A DNA stretch of 5,803 bases from an uncultured Collinsella sp. GTDB lineage: Bacteria; Actinomycetota; Coriobacteriia; Coriobacteriales; Coriobacteriaceae. Below, in pieces: positions 5,538 through 5,803 of this stretch. Both the position numbers and the translations under genes were made by a program. The notes beneath the pieces are model-generated. The model was not told the DNA's origin, made no database searches, and was given only the letters and a program-made list of their open reading frames with translations. The first letter of the stretch is position 1. The number at the start of each line of letters is the position of its first letter. Location of the stretch: the NCBI GenBank assembly GCA_900548935.1, contig URMR01000117.1:1-5803 (forward strand). Direction: 5' to 3'.

Positions 5538-5546
5538 GGATTAAAC
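5530..5546. promoter_or_regulatory. LysR-box candidate (GTTTAA-N5-TTAAAC)
   Basis: GTTTAA (5530-5535) and TTAAAC (5541-5546) are perfect inverted copies around a five-base spacer. T5532 and A5544 are symmetric and separated by 11 bases, which is the classic T-N11-A rule for LysR-type regulators. The site ends 20 bp before the LysR start codon and overlaps its candidate -10 box, a placement typical of autorepression. Binding is inferred from pattern only. Confidence 0.5.
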
Positions 5547-5566
5547 TGTGCATTTTTTAGGGGCGA

Positions 5567-5803
5567 ATGGTGAATATCAAGCAGGTCGGCTATTTTGTCG
5601 CCGTATTCGAGACGAAGAGTTTTACTGCTGCGGCGCACCAGCGCCACGTGACTGTTCAGGCCATTTCCAAGTCAATTAGCGAGCTCGAGCAGTTTTTTAA
5701 CGTTCAGTTTTTTGAGCGTGGGAGTAGCGGTGTCAGGCCGACTCAGGCCGGTCGCAGCTTTTATGCCAAGGCTCGCCCCGCCGTCGAAGCATATCGTGAG
5801 GTT
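5567..5803 (+). CDS. LysR-family transcriptional regulator (N-terminal part, runs off the right edge)
   Basis: The visible 79 residues are a complete LysR DNA-binding domain and the beginning of the linker helix. KSFTAAAHQRHVTVQAISKS (17-36) is the helix-turn-helix, ISELEQ (37-42) begins the dimerising region, and FFERGSSGVRPTQAGRSFY (48-66) forms the wing and following helix. Full-length relatives have about 290-300 residues, so the effector-binding domain lies beyond the window. The frame is open to the last base. The start could be the ATG at 5567 or the GTG at 5570: AGGGG (5559-5563) is three bases from the first and six from the second, so the GTG, giving MNIKQVGYF, has better spacing. 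The protein is only distantly like the regulator at 1559. It is divergent from the four-helix membrane gene and has a LysR-box candidate directly upstream. Confidence 0.92.
   Translation, partial: MVNIKQVGYFVAVFETKSFTAAAHQRHVTVQAISKSISELEQFFNVQFFERGSSGVRPTQAGRSFYAKARPAVEAYREV

Noticed and set aside
5374..5553. N-terminal extension of the four-helix membrane protein from the ATG at 5553
   Set aside because: It lacks a ribosome-binding site, covers the dyads and candidate promoter, and adds an atypical Cys/Arg-rich segment, whereas the ATG at 5373 has a well-placed AAAGGA.

Overview
The window looks like ordinary chromosome of a GC-rich Gram-positive anaerobe, most likely a gut coriobacterium (Collinsella or a relative). 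This assignment rests on base composition, the style of the proteins and my recollection of similar LysR and small membrane proteins in that group; no marker gene here proves it. I see no rRNA, tRNA, CRISPR array, transposase or phage gene.

Layout from left to right: (1) the N-terminal 136 codons of a family 1 uracil-DNA glycosylase (ung, minus strand), cut by the window edge. (2) An EamA/DMT-family ten-helix transporter (498-1400, minus), divergent from a complete LysR-type regulator (1559-2425, plus) across 158 bp, the classic arrangement of a regulator and its target. (3) A MATE-family multidrug/sodium antiporter (2453-3835, minus), whose 3' end faces the LysR gene across only 27 bp. (4) A 178-bp divergent intergenic region holding a 58-bp, almost perfect palindrome (3900-3957). 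(5) An RlmA-type 23S rRNA guanine-N1 methyltransferase with an intact zinc knuckle (4014-4829, plus), followed by an AT-rich hairpin carrying a GGGACAGG motif and by a strong intrinsic terminator. (6) A 134-residue four-helix membrane protein of unknown function (4969-5373, minus), divergent from (7) the first 79 codons of a second LysR-type regulator (5567 to the right edge, plus). The 193 bp between the last two holds two dyads, one of which fits the T-N11-A LysR-box rule.

The genes do not form one pathway. The recurring theme is divergent regulator/membrane-protein pairs (LysR/EamA and LysR/four-helix protein), plus a divergent MATE/rlmA pair, two families with links to drug tolerance. I found no convincing new multi-gene system. 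The most noteworthy signals are non-coding: the 58-bp palindrome with three GACTAG boxes spaced exactly 27 bp apart, a possibly related GGGAC-type hairpin 0.9 kb away, and the operator-like dyads in front of the second LysR gene. All coordinates were worked out by hand from the sequence; promoter calls are weak.
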